From contig NC_031769.1 of NCBI RefSeq assembly GCF_001522545.3, positions 76,190,036-76,254,035 of the forward strand: DNA of 64,000 nucleotides, written 5' to 3'. How positions within the stretch are numbered: the stretch's first letter is position 1; each line of letters starts with the position of its first letter. Below, piece after piece: positions 1-14,612 of the stretch. This stretch comes from Parus major (Eukaryota; Chordata; Aves; Passeriformes; Paridae). Below the pieces are notes generated by a model, which did not search any database, was not told the origin of the DNA, and was given only the letters and a program-made list of their open reading frames with translations. Position numbers and translations under genes: made by a program.

Positions 1-14
1 AGGTAACAGCTTTA

Positions 15-133
15 ATCTAGAAGAGGGCAGATTCAGATTAGATATAAAGAAAATATTTTTATGATGAAGATGGTGAGTTATTGGAACAGGTAGCCCAGAG
101 AGGTTATAGACGTGCCTCCCTCGGAAACAATGA
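15..133 (+). mobile_element. CR1 LINE 3' UTR fragment (truncated, old)
   Basis: The stretch beginning 'agaagagggcagattcag', and the later phrase 'ttggaacaggtagcccag' followed by 'agaggttatagacg', match the part of the avian CR1 3' UTR where consensus copies read 'ggaacaggttgcccag' and then 'agaagttgtggatg'. It is in sense orientation. The match stops near 133 without the terminal octamer-like repeats, and the left part may continue outside the window. It is a dead fragment with no coding capacity. Identification is from recalled consensus; several mismatches suggest an old copy. Confidence 0.7.
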
Positions 134-3100
134 GAAGAGAGAAGTAAGCAAACCATCTTCTGTAAATGGTAGACCTCTTTTCTAATATGAAGAGGAAGGA
201 ATGGACAGGGCACAGGGATTATCTTTTCAGACAGATTAAGGTCTCTTGTGGGACAAAAAAGATAAATTGTAAAATGTATTGCTCAAAGGAACTTACCAAC
301 ATGTCCCCACTAAGGCTGCAAATTATGCTACTGAGTACAACAAACCAGCAGCTCTCTCTGCCTATAAAGCCAAATAGTGAAACTGAACTTGTCTTCAAAT
401 AACTACATACCCTGCTCTCCTACAACAGACAGACATAACTAATCCATGTTGCCAGCTGGGGTGCAAGCAGAGCAGCTATAGAGGTGCATGCAAAGTAGTA
501 CCCCCCAGAGTGTTAGCCCTGCTTTCTATAGTTTAGGCATACCTGTAATGTCTGAATCTGAGGTCATTAGTCTGGTAAGGAATGAGCAGCTGAAAAAATT
601 TAATAACCTGGTGCAAGTAGCTCATGCTGGATTCTTAAAGCTCTGTTTTCCAGAATATCTATTATAAGGCTATATCTCAAAGTAATGGAGCAAAAGGAAT
701 GAGATAGTAAATATAAATGCCAGAAAGTATTCATTGTTATAGGTTTTTCTGAAATATTTAGGAGTCTATTAGATTTCAGTTTAACATATGTTCTTATGCC
801 TTATATTGTGATCCATCTATAATCTGAGCATTCTTCAGTCAAACATGATGAATCTTCAAAAGACAGACCAATGCCTTTTTTTTTTTTTTTGGTCAGGACA
901 TAATGACTGTGATCTACACTATACAGGCTCTAGCTCATTTTTCAAAATGGTAGGTATGGTTCCAGTGACATACTCACTCAAAATTGTATTATTTTCTAAC
1001 ACTGGTCTACATTTTAAACAGGCAAAACAACCACAAAGAGCTGTCACTGTGTTGCCTACCATCTTCCAAATGATTTGCTTTTATATACTTATTATCTTCA
1101 CTCCAGTAGGAATTTTTTTTGTTAATGAGATTTAAATTAATTGAAACCTGAGCCTTACCTGCATTTTTATTTTAGCTGTGGAATCCACAATACTCTGTGA
1201 ACTGATGGAATAGCACTTTAAAGAGCATAGATAGCTTTAGAAAAGGTAGACACTAAACACATGGACATGAATGGGATGTCAGTGAGGTACCAGCTTTGAA
1301 GTGTGGGTATAAAATGTTCATAAGAACTCCTATTGCTAATTAACCTGAGTCCTGAAATAGGTATGAAAATATATGATCAACCATTTTATATTTCACTAAA
1401 GTGGAATGAACTAATTCTGTGAATAAAAAGATTTGAAATTATACTTATTTAACACCTATGAGAGTACTACATTTAGAACAGTAGTACAACTGGAGTCTAT
1501 TTTGTGGAATATTAGCAATAATAACTGGAAAGTAAGCAACAGGTACGTCACATAAAACTAAGATTACAATTATGAATGTTTTTATGAGTTCCTAAATGTT
1601 GATTCTTTCAATTTTGTTCACTGTGAGAGGAAATTAATCTAGGACTGTGACACTGAAGGAATAAGTTATTTTAGTAACTGCTGCTCCATAGGCTCACTGC
1701 CAAACTACATGTGAAATTTGAAAATGACAAAGGAAAATGCTGCATGCATAAAGATAAATGTCCTACAGTCAGTGTGTAGTTTGTTCAGAAGGCTGAAAGC
1801 TATGAGGTGGTGCATGAAAACAAACATCATTCACTAATGATATTCTAGAACTATTCTAGAAAATATTATAGTTTTGGGTAAATTGTCACATTCAACAACA
1901 TGACAGAACATACTCAGATGTGGGAATAAAAGTGCTAATTAAAATTTCTCTTCCTTCAGTCTCACTGTTGCTTCATTAATTTCCCCCCAATCCCTTAAAA
2001 CACTAAATGCCTTTCAACACAGTTGAACAATTAAAATATTTACAATAGGAACTTTTGAACAAAAGTTAATTTAACTGACAGTAGCACACTAAATTAATAA
2101 CTGAGCGAGCTTTTTCTCACAAAACACTTTAAATGTCTCCACATTATAACTCGAGACATTAAAATAGGGAAACATTAAAATTTGTACCACAATTACAAAT
2201 TGCAATTCATATGTTTCTGGAGATCTGTAACCATGCATATTTTCAATTATATGCAACTCAGTTCCAGAAAGTGAGGGGATCCCATGGGTCTTTTAATGGA
2301 TGTGAAGAAATCTCATCTGCAGACTGTGACTCATCCCACCTTCACCTTTTATTTCAGGATGGTCTAGACGCTCTTTAGAATGTGAGAATGAGAAAACTTA
2401 CAAATCTGTTTAATTGGAAAAATGGCTTTGTCCATGTAATCACCTGTATGGCCTAAGAGATAATTAATAGAATCAAAATATTTTGACTAATGCAGCCCAG
2501 TTTTCTCCCAGCAGACAAGTACTGATCATAAATAATAGAAGAAATAAACTTCATTACAGTAAGGGTTTGCTTTGCTTTGGTTTTTTACCACATTTAAGTG
2601 ATTTTTCAATAATACTAAAATTAATGTTCAAGGGCTTCTTGCAAAGAATTATCTCATCTTTCCATTTGGTAAAACTGACATACAAGACACATATAGTCTA
2701 TATATCTCATTGCTTATTAGTATTTTTAATTTATGCTTCTTTTTTGTGTCACTGGGTTCACTGATTTTAGTATTTCTCATGCTAGTATAGGCCATTTCCC
2801 AACAAGGAACAGGACAGATGAAGGAAACTAACATTTGGTCACTTTTGACTCAAAAGGGAGCATTTGCTTTCATGATATTGAAGTAGATTCTAGTCATGGT
2901 TAAGTAATAACAGTGTTGTAGATGTAATTTACCTTTTTCTACACAAACAGGATATGTAGAAAGAAGAAACCTCCAGGAAGATTTTGTAAAGTGTTCAATT
3001 TTTCACAATTGGATTAATAATGATTTCTTTATTTAAAAAATATAGTGTAAAAAAGTACTTGCAACAGAAATTGCATGTTAGATATTTGTTCACTGCGTCC

Positions 3101-6100
3101 AAATTTGTTCAACCAGCAGAAGTAAAGCAGGTAGTAATTCACTTTATAAAGTACATTTACATTTTCAGAAAGGAAACCATCAATAACTTTGACAAGATCC
3201 AGAATAAAAGTAGTTACAGCTGTAGGAAGAGAATGTTTTTTTTATATTAAAACTTCCATTTTGTATCTTAAGTCTGGGACAAAGAACATGAGATAGAAAC
3301 AGTTCAACCTCACACATCTACTAATTTGAAAGTCTAAAAAAGATAAGTATTTTGCTCTAAGCTAAAGTGGTTTGTTATATGGCATATAAAAAAACTGGAG
3401 AAAGTGGATTTTCAATATCAATAAAGGAATTAATAATGAGAAAGATAGGGAAAATTTAGAAAGAATTGCAAATTCAAAGGAGTTTGAAGATGGAGTAAAA
3501 TTCTATTTTGAAAACGTTAATATATAATTATATATAAATATAAATTTATATTAAATTTATTATATTAAACATATATTTATATATAAATATAAATTCAATA
3601 AATTGAATTTTTTAAATTCTAGCCATTGTTGTAAAATTCTAATTGAATATTGTTTGACATACCTTTTTTAAAAACTGTCTTCTAGGACTTTTCTTAATGT
3701 TGCAAATATTTTTTTTTAAAAAATTCCATTGGAATACTTTATAATCTCAACACCAAAATTCAAAGACTGAAAGATGTGCTACAAGCAACATGTTCTGCTC
3801 AAAACCTGAAAATATGAGCTATCATGTTTGTCCCCAGAAAAGTCTACATAGAACTCTCAATAAAAAAAAACAAAAACCAAAAATACCCCACAACTATTGC
3901 AACAGTATCTTTGTCTCAACTTTCAGGAATATAACTTTACAGAAGGCCCATTGCTCTTTTACATCAAAACTCTAAATTTTACAAAACTTACTGATTTCTG
4001 CACTAGGAAACATATGACAAGTCTAAAATACAAAGAAAAATGTATTCTTCAGCACAGGAACAAAACTGTATGATGTTATATAGCTTTTTAAATTGCATAT
4101 TTTAGTTTTTATATATCTTTACCTATAATAAGAGATTAGGAAGAGATAAAGGCCTTTGATACTTGTTATCCATCAAATAATTAAATATTTGCCTTCCATG
4201 AACTTAAACATTGCTTGTCTTCTTGACACTACATTGTTTTATTTTCACTATTTTTCACTACAAAATATATTAAATAAGGAAAAATGTTCTTCTTATGAGA
4301 AAAGGTACTTCCTCCAGAAAATTTTGGTACAATCTATGGTATTTTGGTAAGAGAGCTGTTCAAAAGCTACAGCATTAGAAATAAGAAGTTTCACCAAACT
4401 ACTGCAACTTTGTTCTTCCTCATGACCCTTAACTTAAAAATTTCTTCCTAAGTTTTGCATGGACCCACAGATACCACCCGAATATCTCAAACCCCCATAG
4501 TCCTTTTGTTTCCTCCTTCTTATCAGTTAAAAGATCAGAGGTCCTTTCCAAACATGTGTAGTGAATTTCTTAATGGCCTATTACTTAGTAACTGGAGAAT
4601 TTAATATTTGACTATGTATCCTTTATCCCTGATTTACTAAGCTTATGTCTCTATGTGATTTGCATTATCACCTCCCTCTTTCCTTGTTGCCTTTGTCACT
4701 GCAAAAGGTCCTTGATTGAATAGACTTAATGAAGAAGCAGCTTACCCTTCCATCATGTCCTTCAACCTATGAATACAATATTAACATGTGGATAGATAAA
4801 TATTTTCTTTCATTCTTTTTCAGAACTTTGCTTTTCATTTTGGTCATACATAATTGGAAACACTACAGTTAAAACAGAAAAGGAGTTTGATGAATTACCC
4901 TTAAATATGATGTTTAATCAATATTCATATTTGAATATTGATTGGAGAAGCCTTTGAATCCAATTCTCAAATGGTCTCCCAGCTCTTAACTGTGTGTAGG
5001 TTAAGCAAACTTAGTCATATGTGTATAAACACATGCATACATATCTGTGAAACATTCACACAAAAATGCTTTGAATCAGTTCAGGGCTGTGCTACTGGCA
5101 CAAATTGTCAACACATCAATACATTGACAACAAAAGATGGAAAGTCATTTGAGAGAGGTTACCTGGCCTCCAGGTTGAAGGGATGTCTAAACCCCCTTAT
5201 CCTGACAGGAACATTTTTTGGTTTTCATTTTCTTCTTTGTCTTTTCTTTCTTGAAATGAACAAAAGGAAAGTTTAGATAAATGAGAATGAGTCCCAAAGA
5301 TGACCATCTGAACACCTAAAATTCTAAGAATTTGAAATACTCAAACCAGAGACATGAGTAGACAGATCTAGGTCAATTTCTGATAGATGAAAATGTAAAT
5401 TATATAGAATTCTGAGGGGTTGTCTTAAGCAACCTAACTATTCAAAATATTCAAATTATTATCTTAAATATTTAAAATACTACACAGAATTCTTGACAGC
5501 ATAAATTCTTTAGAAATGTCTTGGAAATCACCTAAAATAAAAACAAGAGACATTAATTCTCTTTAGGATCTTTGTAAACGCAAGAAGTATACCAAAATTT
5601 GCGTCTCTGTATGTCTTTATTACTCAGAATGGGATTCTGGTGTATAAATGTGAGTATTGTCATTAAATTTCAAAGTAGACCTCACTGTAGGCATGCAATA
5701 TATGTTTTTACTTCAAGAAATCATACCTTTCCATATTTCAGGTCATAGATACTTTTCTAAGTTTAAGATACCACCATATATCAACACATTCAACACATAA
5801 ATGGTTTGAATGATTTGACCTCTTAGACCATCACAGCTTTAGGATCAACCTCATTTGGCACATATTTATCTAAGTTTCTATTTAAAGAGATATTACACTG
5901 GAGTAATTAATGACTTACTCACTAGGTTGCAGTTTGACTTATAGTCAGATATTCCAGTTTCTCTGAAGTTGTGAACTCCTCTTTCAAGTAGTATGGAAAA
6001 AAACTCACAAGGATTTAGCTATTAAAAATTAGGAGCTTTCCAAGGGACATCTCATAACTGACGCAGGAGTCAAGCTGGTAAATAAATGAATCCAAGTGAA

Positions 6101-9100
6101 GGGAAAATGAAGCATTTTTCTTAAATTATAGATTGTAATGTAAATGACTTCGAAAAATTTTAGAGAAAGTAAGATTACATATAAAATGCATATAGAAACT
6201 TCTAAAATCAGAATAGGAATTGTAAGGGATTACAATTTAATGACTTTAAGTAAGCTTACAAAAAGAGGCAACTAGCACAAAGGAGCTAGGCATTCTCTTT
6301 CTTTTTTTTTCTTATTGCACTGAAGAAATATTAGATTTCAGGTTCACAAACCAGGTCTGAAATCACCGATTTTTTCCTTTTCCTCTGACTGTAGCAAAAT
6401 TGCCTCCAGAGCTCTGTAATGTTAGGTGTTAATTATGTGCTGCAATGCAGCGCATACTCTGAAAAGCAATATTACCTTTGTCATCTGTGACTGATTACCC
6501 AATTCTGCCTGTGTTTGAAAGAAGTTATTTCCTGAAATTTGCTTTGTAATTCAGTTCATGTGTCTGCTCATTAGTTTCTTTCAAGCTGCATCGTTTTGCA
6601 TACTTTATCACACAGACAACAGAAATGTAATGCTGGGAAATGTATTCGCTGAAATACACTTGGTCAGCCCTGCTGTGTTCCCATCCAGTGCAATACATGG
6701 TCTCGTAACAACAAGATTTTCCTTGGCAACAGCGGATGTGAAGTATTGAGCACTGTATCATGAGTTCTGTTCAATGAGCAAAGCATATCTCAGTCTAGCC
6801 TCAGAAATAATAATTTTTGGTCATTCCTTCAATAGTATTAGTCTAGCAGCACTGCGCCCCAAAGTGTCTGCCTTGCGTGCCTGCACTGAGTTTGGTGTGG
6901 TGATTTTTTCCAGCATAGCTGTCAAAACTAAGAGATACACTGTCTGTAAGAAAACGTGCATGTGTTTTACCTCTGCACTGAGTCTTCAACTCTTGTTCAT
7001 TAATCACTTCAAGTCTAGTGATTGTTTCATACCTGTTTACTCTTTCAGGCTTATCTTAGGAAGAAAACCCTAGAGGTATTCTTTGATCTTAAAGGTTGTA
7101 TTTCCCACCATGAAACTCAAAGATGAGCTCTTCCATTACTTTACTGATTACATAGCTACTACTGTTTGTACACCTTTGGCATAGCAAGCTGGGGCTAAAC
7201 AGTCACTAGGCAGTAACTAATGATTAATTTAGAGGACCGTTCTGGGAAAACCTGCACTACTAGAAACGCTAAAAAAAATATTTGAGGATTTTTGCCAAGA
7301 AAATAGCAGGGACATGAAATGCAATTCAGGGAAGTAACTCCAAGATGTCATAGAGGCCTCATTACAAGACAGGATGAGTTACTTTCTCTTGGAATGTAAT
7401 TTTCATTCCATTACAGGAAAGCCAAGGATGGCATCTATGTGTAGGCTGTAGACACTTCATTTTGGAAAAATGAATCTACTTATGAAATCAAGAGCTAAAA
7501 CTAGAATGAAGTTCTTCCCTTCAGGATTGGATAATAAACTTCTTGAGTAATGATCAAAATTTTCAATTACCTCTATTCTGAAGTTTAGATTTTATAAACC
7601 AGCCAGTGTTGCACAGATTTTTTCTTTCTTCTATCTACCCCTCTTTGAATAACTAATATGTTTAAAGCAAAGGAAACTAAAGAGAAAGTTGTGACTTCTT
7701 ACACCAAATCAGGTGTATCTTTAGGAAACTACAGCTAGAAATTTAGCAGTGTCTCATAGTACCTGTCTACTCAGTAATACTCTAACACAATGGCTTCTAG
7801 ACTGTTTTGTATTACAAGGTATTTTGTTTGTTTGTTCTGAGGTTTAACTGTAAATGTTGCCCCGTAATGCAAAAGACTGATCTCCAGTATTATTTTCCAT
7901 TTAACTATGCTACCAACGCCACCCGTTATAATGAGGGACTCCATAGCTCCTGGGAGGGAAACTCATACCATTTTTCTATGCAAACAAGTTACATACCTAA
8001 AACAGAAAGACCTTGAGCATGTGCATGGCTCGTGTTAATAGTTAGAGCATAGGTGACTCCACAGCAGGATTTCTGCAAATTTTGAAATAACATTCAGTAG
8101 CTGTGATCAAACCTTGGCACTGAACAAGAAGCTTACTTGCTCTGTTTCCACTGACAGGTATACTGTGTGGTCCACAGCCACAAACAGCCAAAATCAAACT
8201 TCACAGTTATTATGATCAGACATATTTCTAATTAAGTCTGGGGACCCATGAACTTAACATTGGCTTGCAGCCTAAAATTGTGAAAGGAAGAACTGTCTGC
8301 ATGCATTTGTATATTGTATATTTGGACTAAATATAGGCTGAATAAGAATTCTGCATACATAAATAAAGGACATTATACTAAGAATATTGCATATGTATTT
8401 TACATCACTGATTTGTCCATCAACACAAACCCTATTCACAAGAAAAGTGTTTCAAGAGCTTCACCTCAGCCTAATGCACTTAACTTTTATATCTGCCAGA
8501 AATGAACTATTAAACACAATAATTCAATACAGCAATTATTTTCTTTGCCATCAATAACTTTCAACTCAAAAGATCATAAATATCATCTCTTAGTGAGGGT
8601 TACTGAAGGCTGACAACTCCTAAATGTCTTTTTTCAATGCTGCAGAATATGCAAATGAATTTGTGAAGCTATGTTCAACATACATGTATTTTTTTTAAAT
8701 TTAGATATGCTCCTATGCATGTGTCTAATACCAGGTCCTTTCTCCCATATAGCTGATTTTGTTATTGTGTGAATCAACACATGCAGCTAACCAGGGTGGC
8801 CACTAAGCCACAAATGAAAAGCAGAGAGCAGATTTGTTTCATTATCTTGCTAACAATGCTGGCCAGCAGAGATACTCAGGGACAGAGGTTCCCTTTGGCT
8901 TATTTCATCCTGGCCCAGAGCAGAGTTGGGGGACTCACTGCCTGCTCCAATATATCAAAAGGTTTCTGTGCTTTTTACAATCTCAGGGCTTTTGAGCTTT
9001 CTCTCCCAGCAGGAGGCTCAAGCCTGTCTGTGAAAATGCCTCTCAAGTATCTGATAACATTTATGTTATCTGCAGAAATTCTACTTCTCACAACAGACAG

Positions 9101-9891
9101 AGGATAATCAGCAATAGCCATAATATGTGTTTTCCCACACTGATATTCTTAGCACTCCCAGCTGCAAGACCCCTTTGAATGAAACTATTCCGTCCCCACC
9201 AGATCTTTCAGTTTTAACCCTTTTCTCCCAACAGCTGGATCTGTTGTAATCTGGTTACTATTGCGCAGTTGATTCCATTACAATGACACACAGGCAAATT
9301 AATACCTAGCCTTTAATAGTTCTTCAGTTTAAGATCTTAATAGTAGTTGTGTATATTTAATTCTAGTTCTGTAAATCCAGAAAAGTATAACAAGCTGAAA
9401 TCTGCAGATAAAAATCACCTGTTCTTGCTTCTGAACAATCCATGAAAAAAGAATATTTTTACTTAAAAACAGCACACAAAAATAGTGCAAAATCTCAAAC
9501 GTATGCACAGAAATAGGATCAAATTCCAGATTACCAAAAACTACATAATGGTACTAGATGTTCAACACTTTTGAAATCTAGTAGATATAATGACTTTATT
9601 ATCAAGTTATGAATATTCATTGAACTTTAATCTCAGGTATTTTGCATGGATTTTAATTACTTCATTCTGTAATGACTGAAGAGAATATAAAAGTCCTATT
9701 CACATCTTAAACCACATATTTGGCAGACCATTGTCAGAATTCCATGGTGCTAATATAACTATGCCAACAGATATTGTTCTATATACAAATTTTAAGGATA
9801 TAATTTTGATTTTGGCTAAAAAAATATGAGGTTTAATAACAGTGATTTATATCTATACTGTTCTAGTTCTGCTTTTTCACCCAGTAGATGC
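134..9891. other. Unique AT-rich non-coding DNA
   Basis: I see no recognisable gene or clear transposon across this 9.7-kb stretch. Open frames are short (at most about 112 codons, at 4938-5276 and 8769-9107), have no recognisable domain and look like chance frames in AT-rich DNA. Local features are homopolymer T or A runs, an AT-rich patch near 3.5 kb, and a more complex, less AT-rich segment at about 6380-6800 that could be a conserved non-coding element. Very old repeat relics may be present that I cannot recognise by eye. Confidence 0.6.
3519..3612. repeat. AT-rich low-complexity patch
   Basis: This segment is almost pure A and T, built of overlapping 'atatataaatataaattt' and 'ttaaatttattatatt' blocks. 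These form several short self-complementary arms. It looks like ordinary AT-rich low-complexity sequence. I see no unit repeated cleanly enough to call a microsatellite. Confidence 0.75.
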
Positions 9892-10660
9892 AGAAGTCAC
9901 AGTAAAGTTCAGGTTGAAAATTACTTCAGGTTGAAACCAGCCTCCTTGTCCAACCTCCTTCTCATAGCATCAGGTCTGAGGTCAGAACAGGTTGCTCAGG
10001 GTTTATCCAACTTCATATTGACATCTCCTAAGACAGAGTCTCAAGTACAAAATCTTGTTTTGCTGCATGATATCCTTGAGAATAAAAGGGTTTCTCTTCT
10101 ACCCAGTCTAAAATTTACCTGTTTCTTCTAGTGCCCACCATTTATCATTCTCCCATCACGTGCCACAGCAAAAAGCCTGACTTTATATCTGACGAACTCC
10201 TTGCAGCTGCTGAGAATCTGCTGTTAGGTTCATCCTGGGGCTATCTCTTCTTCAGTAGGAGCAAATGCCAGTTCCTCAGCTTCTTCTCCCAAGGAAATTT
10301 ATCTAACCCTGACCAGTTTAAGGTCTCTCTGCCAAGCCTGACTCACTTTATCAATGTCTTTCCTGGGAGGGGTGGGGATGGGGGCATCAAGACCGGATAC
10401 AGTACCTAGATGGTATCTCATAGGTGACAAGTAGAGGGAAAAAATCCTTCTCAGTGTCCTGGCTGTACCTCTGTAAATACTGTCCGAGATGCTGTTTGCT
10501 GTCCATTTCTGTAGCCAGGGCACACTGCTGGCTCATATTTAGTTTCTATTGGCCAAGGCCTCCAAGTCTCTTCCAGCAGAGCAGCTCCCAAACAGGCAGG
10601 TGTGAGCCTGTGTTGTTGCACTGGTGCTCCACAGGAGCAATTTTACACCTACTTGATTGG
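9892..10660 (-). mobile_element. CR1 LINE fragment, 3' UTR and end of the RT reading frame (old)
   Basis: Read on the minus strand, this is the 3' portion of a CR1 element. Plus-strand landmarks are the 3' end near 9892, 'gaggtcagaacaggttgctc' (about 9979), 'tttatcaatgtctttcctgg' (about 10348), 'ggcacactgctggctcat' (about 10517) and 'gcagagcagctcccaaacag' (about 10577). They appear in the order expected for an inverted CR1 running from 3' UTR back into the C-terminal part of ORF2. Stops and indels interrupt the frame throughout, so it is inactive. Similarity fades beyond about 10660; the true upstream limit may be further right. Divergence is high, suggesting an older subfamily than the copy at 13975. 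Confidence 0.75.
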
Positions 10661-13600
10661 TAATTGTGCTATCCATAACTTCCTGCAGATCCCTAATAAC
10701 ACTGTTAACCTAGATATGTCATTTTTTCTACTCTATGTGTCACCAGCATCCCTTGTCACTGCCCTCTGAGGCCAATAATCTATAGCATCTTTTACCCCCC
10801 TTACTGTCTAGCAATCCAGATCCTACAGTGGAAACTTAGATTAAGATATTTATTGTGGGAGATGGTTTTGAAAGGTAAAGGGAAATTATACCTCATGCTT
10901 GTCCCTCATCCATATATGCACTTACTCTAACACTGAAGTCAGATACACATCACAGATTCTGAAAAGTGATGAAACACTCATCCAGTCTTCACTCTAGTGA
11001 CAAATATGGTCAGTTTGATGTTTAGACAGTACTTTCAAAATCTGGAGTAGAGAAAAAGCAAATTTATAGCACATATATATGCCCTGAAGTAGACAATGAA
11101 TTAAAAAATAGCCTAAGTCTGTGGGGGTTTTGTTAGGTAGTTTGTTTTATTGTTTTGTTTTGTTTTGGTGGGATTTTTTGATATTGCTTGTAGCAGGACA
11201 CAGGCAATGTGATAGGCTAATGAAAAGGACTCGGGACTCATCAAGTTTTGTCCAGACTTTTCTGTGTCTGTCAAAAGATTTTTTTTTAGGCTGCACAAGC
11301 AGTTATCTAATGACCAGCTCGCTATTATTTTTCTTTGATTTTTGTCTAGATTTGTACAGTTGTGTGATATCAAGACTATTTGTTGTCAGCAGCTACTCTG
11401 ATAAGAACAGCTATCTTTGATGCTGATAAAATGCAATATGCAAGAAAACCAGCATGAGATTACAGCAGGAGACCTGAATTTACAAGCATGAAGTGTCTGC
11501 AGGGTTTTAAACAATTCACCAGGAGCTCATCAATGGTACAAGGAGGGCACCCTTGGGAGACTTGCAGCACCAGTTTCACACAAAAAACACATCACAGGTG
11601 GTAGATTTGAATATGATGTGAACTTGCACACCAATGAAGAAAGACCAAGACATTTTGTGGTAACAAAAATAAAAATGCCTTCCAGTATGTCCTGCAGTGA
11701 GAAGGTGTCGCACTGTATTAGGAATGGCAAAGTGATGACACAGACTCTCTGGCTAAGCTGTACAAGACAGCAAGTTTTATTCTTCCAGATCTTCTTTTAC
11801 AGACAGTTCTGAGAAGGTCCGGAAAGGTAAACCTCTCACTGGTCATTAAACCAACACATCACCATCACTGGACAATTAGGAACAAAACCTCTTGACTGTT
11901 TCTTGCAAGTAAACAACAAGGCAACAAACAACACCTGCAAAGGTTGTTTGCCTTCTCTAAGGACTGTTTGGATTCCTCCTTATGATTTCTCAGGCCAGAG
12001 TGAGAAAGTTGTGTGACTTAGTTTCACATGGGCTCGAGTTAATGCCTGAAGCCTAAAAATGTCTTATTTGGTCATTGTCTGTTCCCACAAGAAGGAGAAA
12101 CCATTAACAGCACTATCATACTCCTCTCATGAAGAACGTAGGATGCTGAGAAAGCTCCACCAAACTGACAGCTCCCACCTAAGCAAAATGAGCTTGACAA
12201 GAGAGAAAGGAAAACTTGCTAGAAACTTCATGTACATCTGTTTTTAACTTTATATGATTTGACCATGACGTGCTGTTATCACTATAGTCAAACTAATAAT
12301 AATTCTTTTTTTATACAGATAAGATTTTAATTCTAATTATTTCTTGTGTTTGCATTGGTGCAAGCAGGTTTTTTAAAAAGATTTTGAGTATAAAAAGCTG
12401 ATGAGAATTCAAACAACCTGCTCTAGAAGTTGAAAGGACAGAATTGACAACACTTGTTTTTTGTTTCTTTTTCCCCCCAACAATGATCTTTTACAGCAGA
12501 ATGTTCTCCTTTTTAACTAACAAAACTGAACACACATCTGTGTCTGCAATTGCACAGAGGTTTTCCATTCAAATGCAAAACAAAAGGGGGCAAACAAATC
12601 CTCTGTTTTTCTCAATGACTGGGATAACGAATGCTACAGTTGGATGCAATTGTAGGATTAATGTAGAATGTTGACCAGTTGAAGAAAAAAAATAAATGTG
12701 TTCTTTGTTTAGTCCTTTAGATGGCTATAATTTTCTATTTTCTCCTAATTTTAATCTAGAGTACATCTGCTGCTTAAGAATTAAATTCAAAGTAAATTTT
12801 CAGCATATGCCAAATCCAAGCAGAAATGGTAAACCAAATTATCCAAAGCTTTTTGGAAGATATACCAAGCTCTGAGAAAGGGGACTGTTAACTTCTTTGT
12901 GCAACTCATTAAATAATACAACCCATTCCAATTTAAAGTCTGTAGGCAGGATGATAAGAAATAGCAGCTCTTGTAGTTTTCATTTGTGCTGGATATCAGA
13001 GGAATGTGCAAGTTAATGCTAATAGAGGATAACTGTCCTGCACAAGCAATTAGAGCTATCGAGATTCTAATCACCAAACAAAGTAGCTGAATGTGAAGCA
13101 GTATTAATACTGAAGCATCTTACATTAGACAGACACAACCCCATTAAAGCAGAATATTTTTTGCTTGTGTTCAAATCTTTTCTGCAGCACTGGCTACAGT
13201 TTTACCAGTCAAAAGAGAATAGCTACTGAACTGTTGCCAAATTCATAGTCCATTGAAACACAAAAATATATCTGTAATCTGTACATCAAATATGTAACTA
13301 CATAATTTGGTTTTAATTGGTTTAGAAGTATGAATATGATTATATTTCTTGAAGAATACTTACAGATATATTTCAAAATCTGCCTGCTTTTCTTATGTTT
13401 TAATTTGTTCTACATGTCCTTGTCAAAAAGAAATTAATTTCCTCCAGTGTGTGTGTATATGCCCACTTCAGTTAGTGATAAATCAAAGTGGTATCTTTAA
13501 GAACACATGAAAGTTACCCAGATACCAACCATTCATCAGAATAACTTGAAACAGCTTAAGAAAATTTTCCCTTATACTGTCATATATATTGATAACAAGA

Positions 13601-13974
13601 CATTTATAAATATTAAATCCAGCATCCTAACTTAAAAAACATTTAATGATAGGAAGCACTGCAAATCCTTCTAAGACAAATATTATAAATGATTGTAACA
13701 TTGTATCTCCCTTGTAAGTTAGACACTTGAACTGTATAGAGTTAGTATTTTTGCTTAATTTTTACACACATGTTAATCCAGTCACACAGAGCTTTTCTGT
13801 ACGTTTTAGTGGGTCAATATAATCTTCCATATTTTTTAAAATAAGACATATTTTGCAACCACAAAAGATGCTGATTTATTATCCATGTTCTCTATAATTT
13901 AAATTTTTATACTGTTTTCTAAAGACACTTTTACTTGAAAGATTCTTCTAGTCTCTTCCTTTTTATTCTGTGTT
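10661..13974. other. Unique AT-rich non-coding DNA
   Basis: No gene or transposon is recognised. The stretch includes a short TTTTG-type repeat at about 11138-11168 and several short open frames on both strands with no recognisable product. The CR1 copy ending near 10660 may extend a little into the start of this interval in degraded form. Confidence 0.55.
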
Positions 13975-14612
13975 TTCCTTGACTGGGTCAAAAACTCCTG
14001 GATTGCTTGGCACAGAGAGTGGTGGTGAATGTACTTACATCCAGTTGTGGCTGGGGATCAATAGTGTCCAGGGCTCAGCATTGAGGCCAGTCCTGTCAAA
14101 TATCTTTATCAATGGTCTAGAAGAAGAGGTCAAGTGCACCCTCAGTTTACAGATTACATAAGCTGGGCAGGAGTGTTGATCTGGTAGAGGGTAGGAAGGC
14201 TTTGCAGAGGGATCTGGACAGGCTGGACCAGTTGGCCAAGTCTCATTGTACGAGGTACAATCAGGTGAAGTGCTGGGTCCTGTATTAGGGTCACAACAAT
14301 TCTTTCAGTGCTGCAGGAAGACTGACTGGAAAGTGGCCTAGTGGTAAAGGACCTAGGGCTGCTGGTAAACAGCCAGCTGAACATGAGCCAGCTGTTCCCA
14401 GGGAGCCAAGAAGGCCAAGGGCATCCTGGACTGTATCAGCAGTAGTGTGGCCAACAGGAGCAGGGCAGTGATCATCCTCCTATCTGGCAGTGGTGAGGCT
14501 ACATCTCAAATTCTGTGTCAAGTTCTGGGCCCCTCACAGCAAGGAGGACATTGAGGTGCTGGAGCCTGTCCAGAGACGGGAAACAGAGCAGGTGAAGGGT
14601 CTAGTGAGTAAG
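13975..14612 (+). mobile_element. CR1 LINE, ORF2 C-terminal part, left half of a split copy
   Basis: This is a sense-strand CR1 copy. It begins near the C-terminal part of the reverse-transcriptase ORF: 'gcacagagagtggtggtgaa' (about 14009), 'gagggatctggacaggctgg' (about 14206), 'ctgaacatgagccagc' (about 14372) and 'gaggacattgaggtgctgga' (about 14544). These are characteristic CR1 strings in the correct order. Frameshifts and stops break the reading frame. The match halts inside the string 'gggtctagtgagtaag' at 14612 and resumes at 15275, so it is one element split by a later insertion. It is 5'-truncated, as is typical of CR1. Confidence 0.88.
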
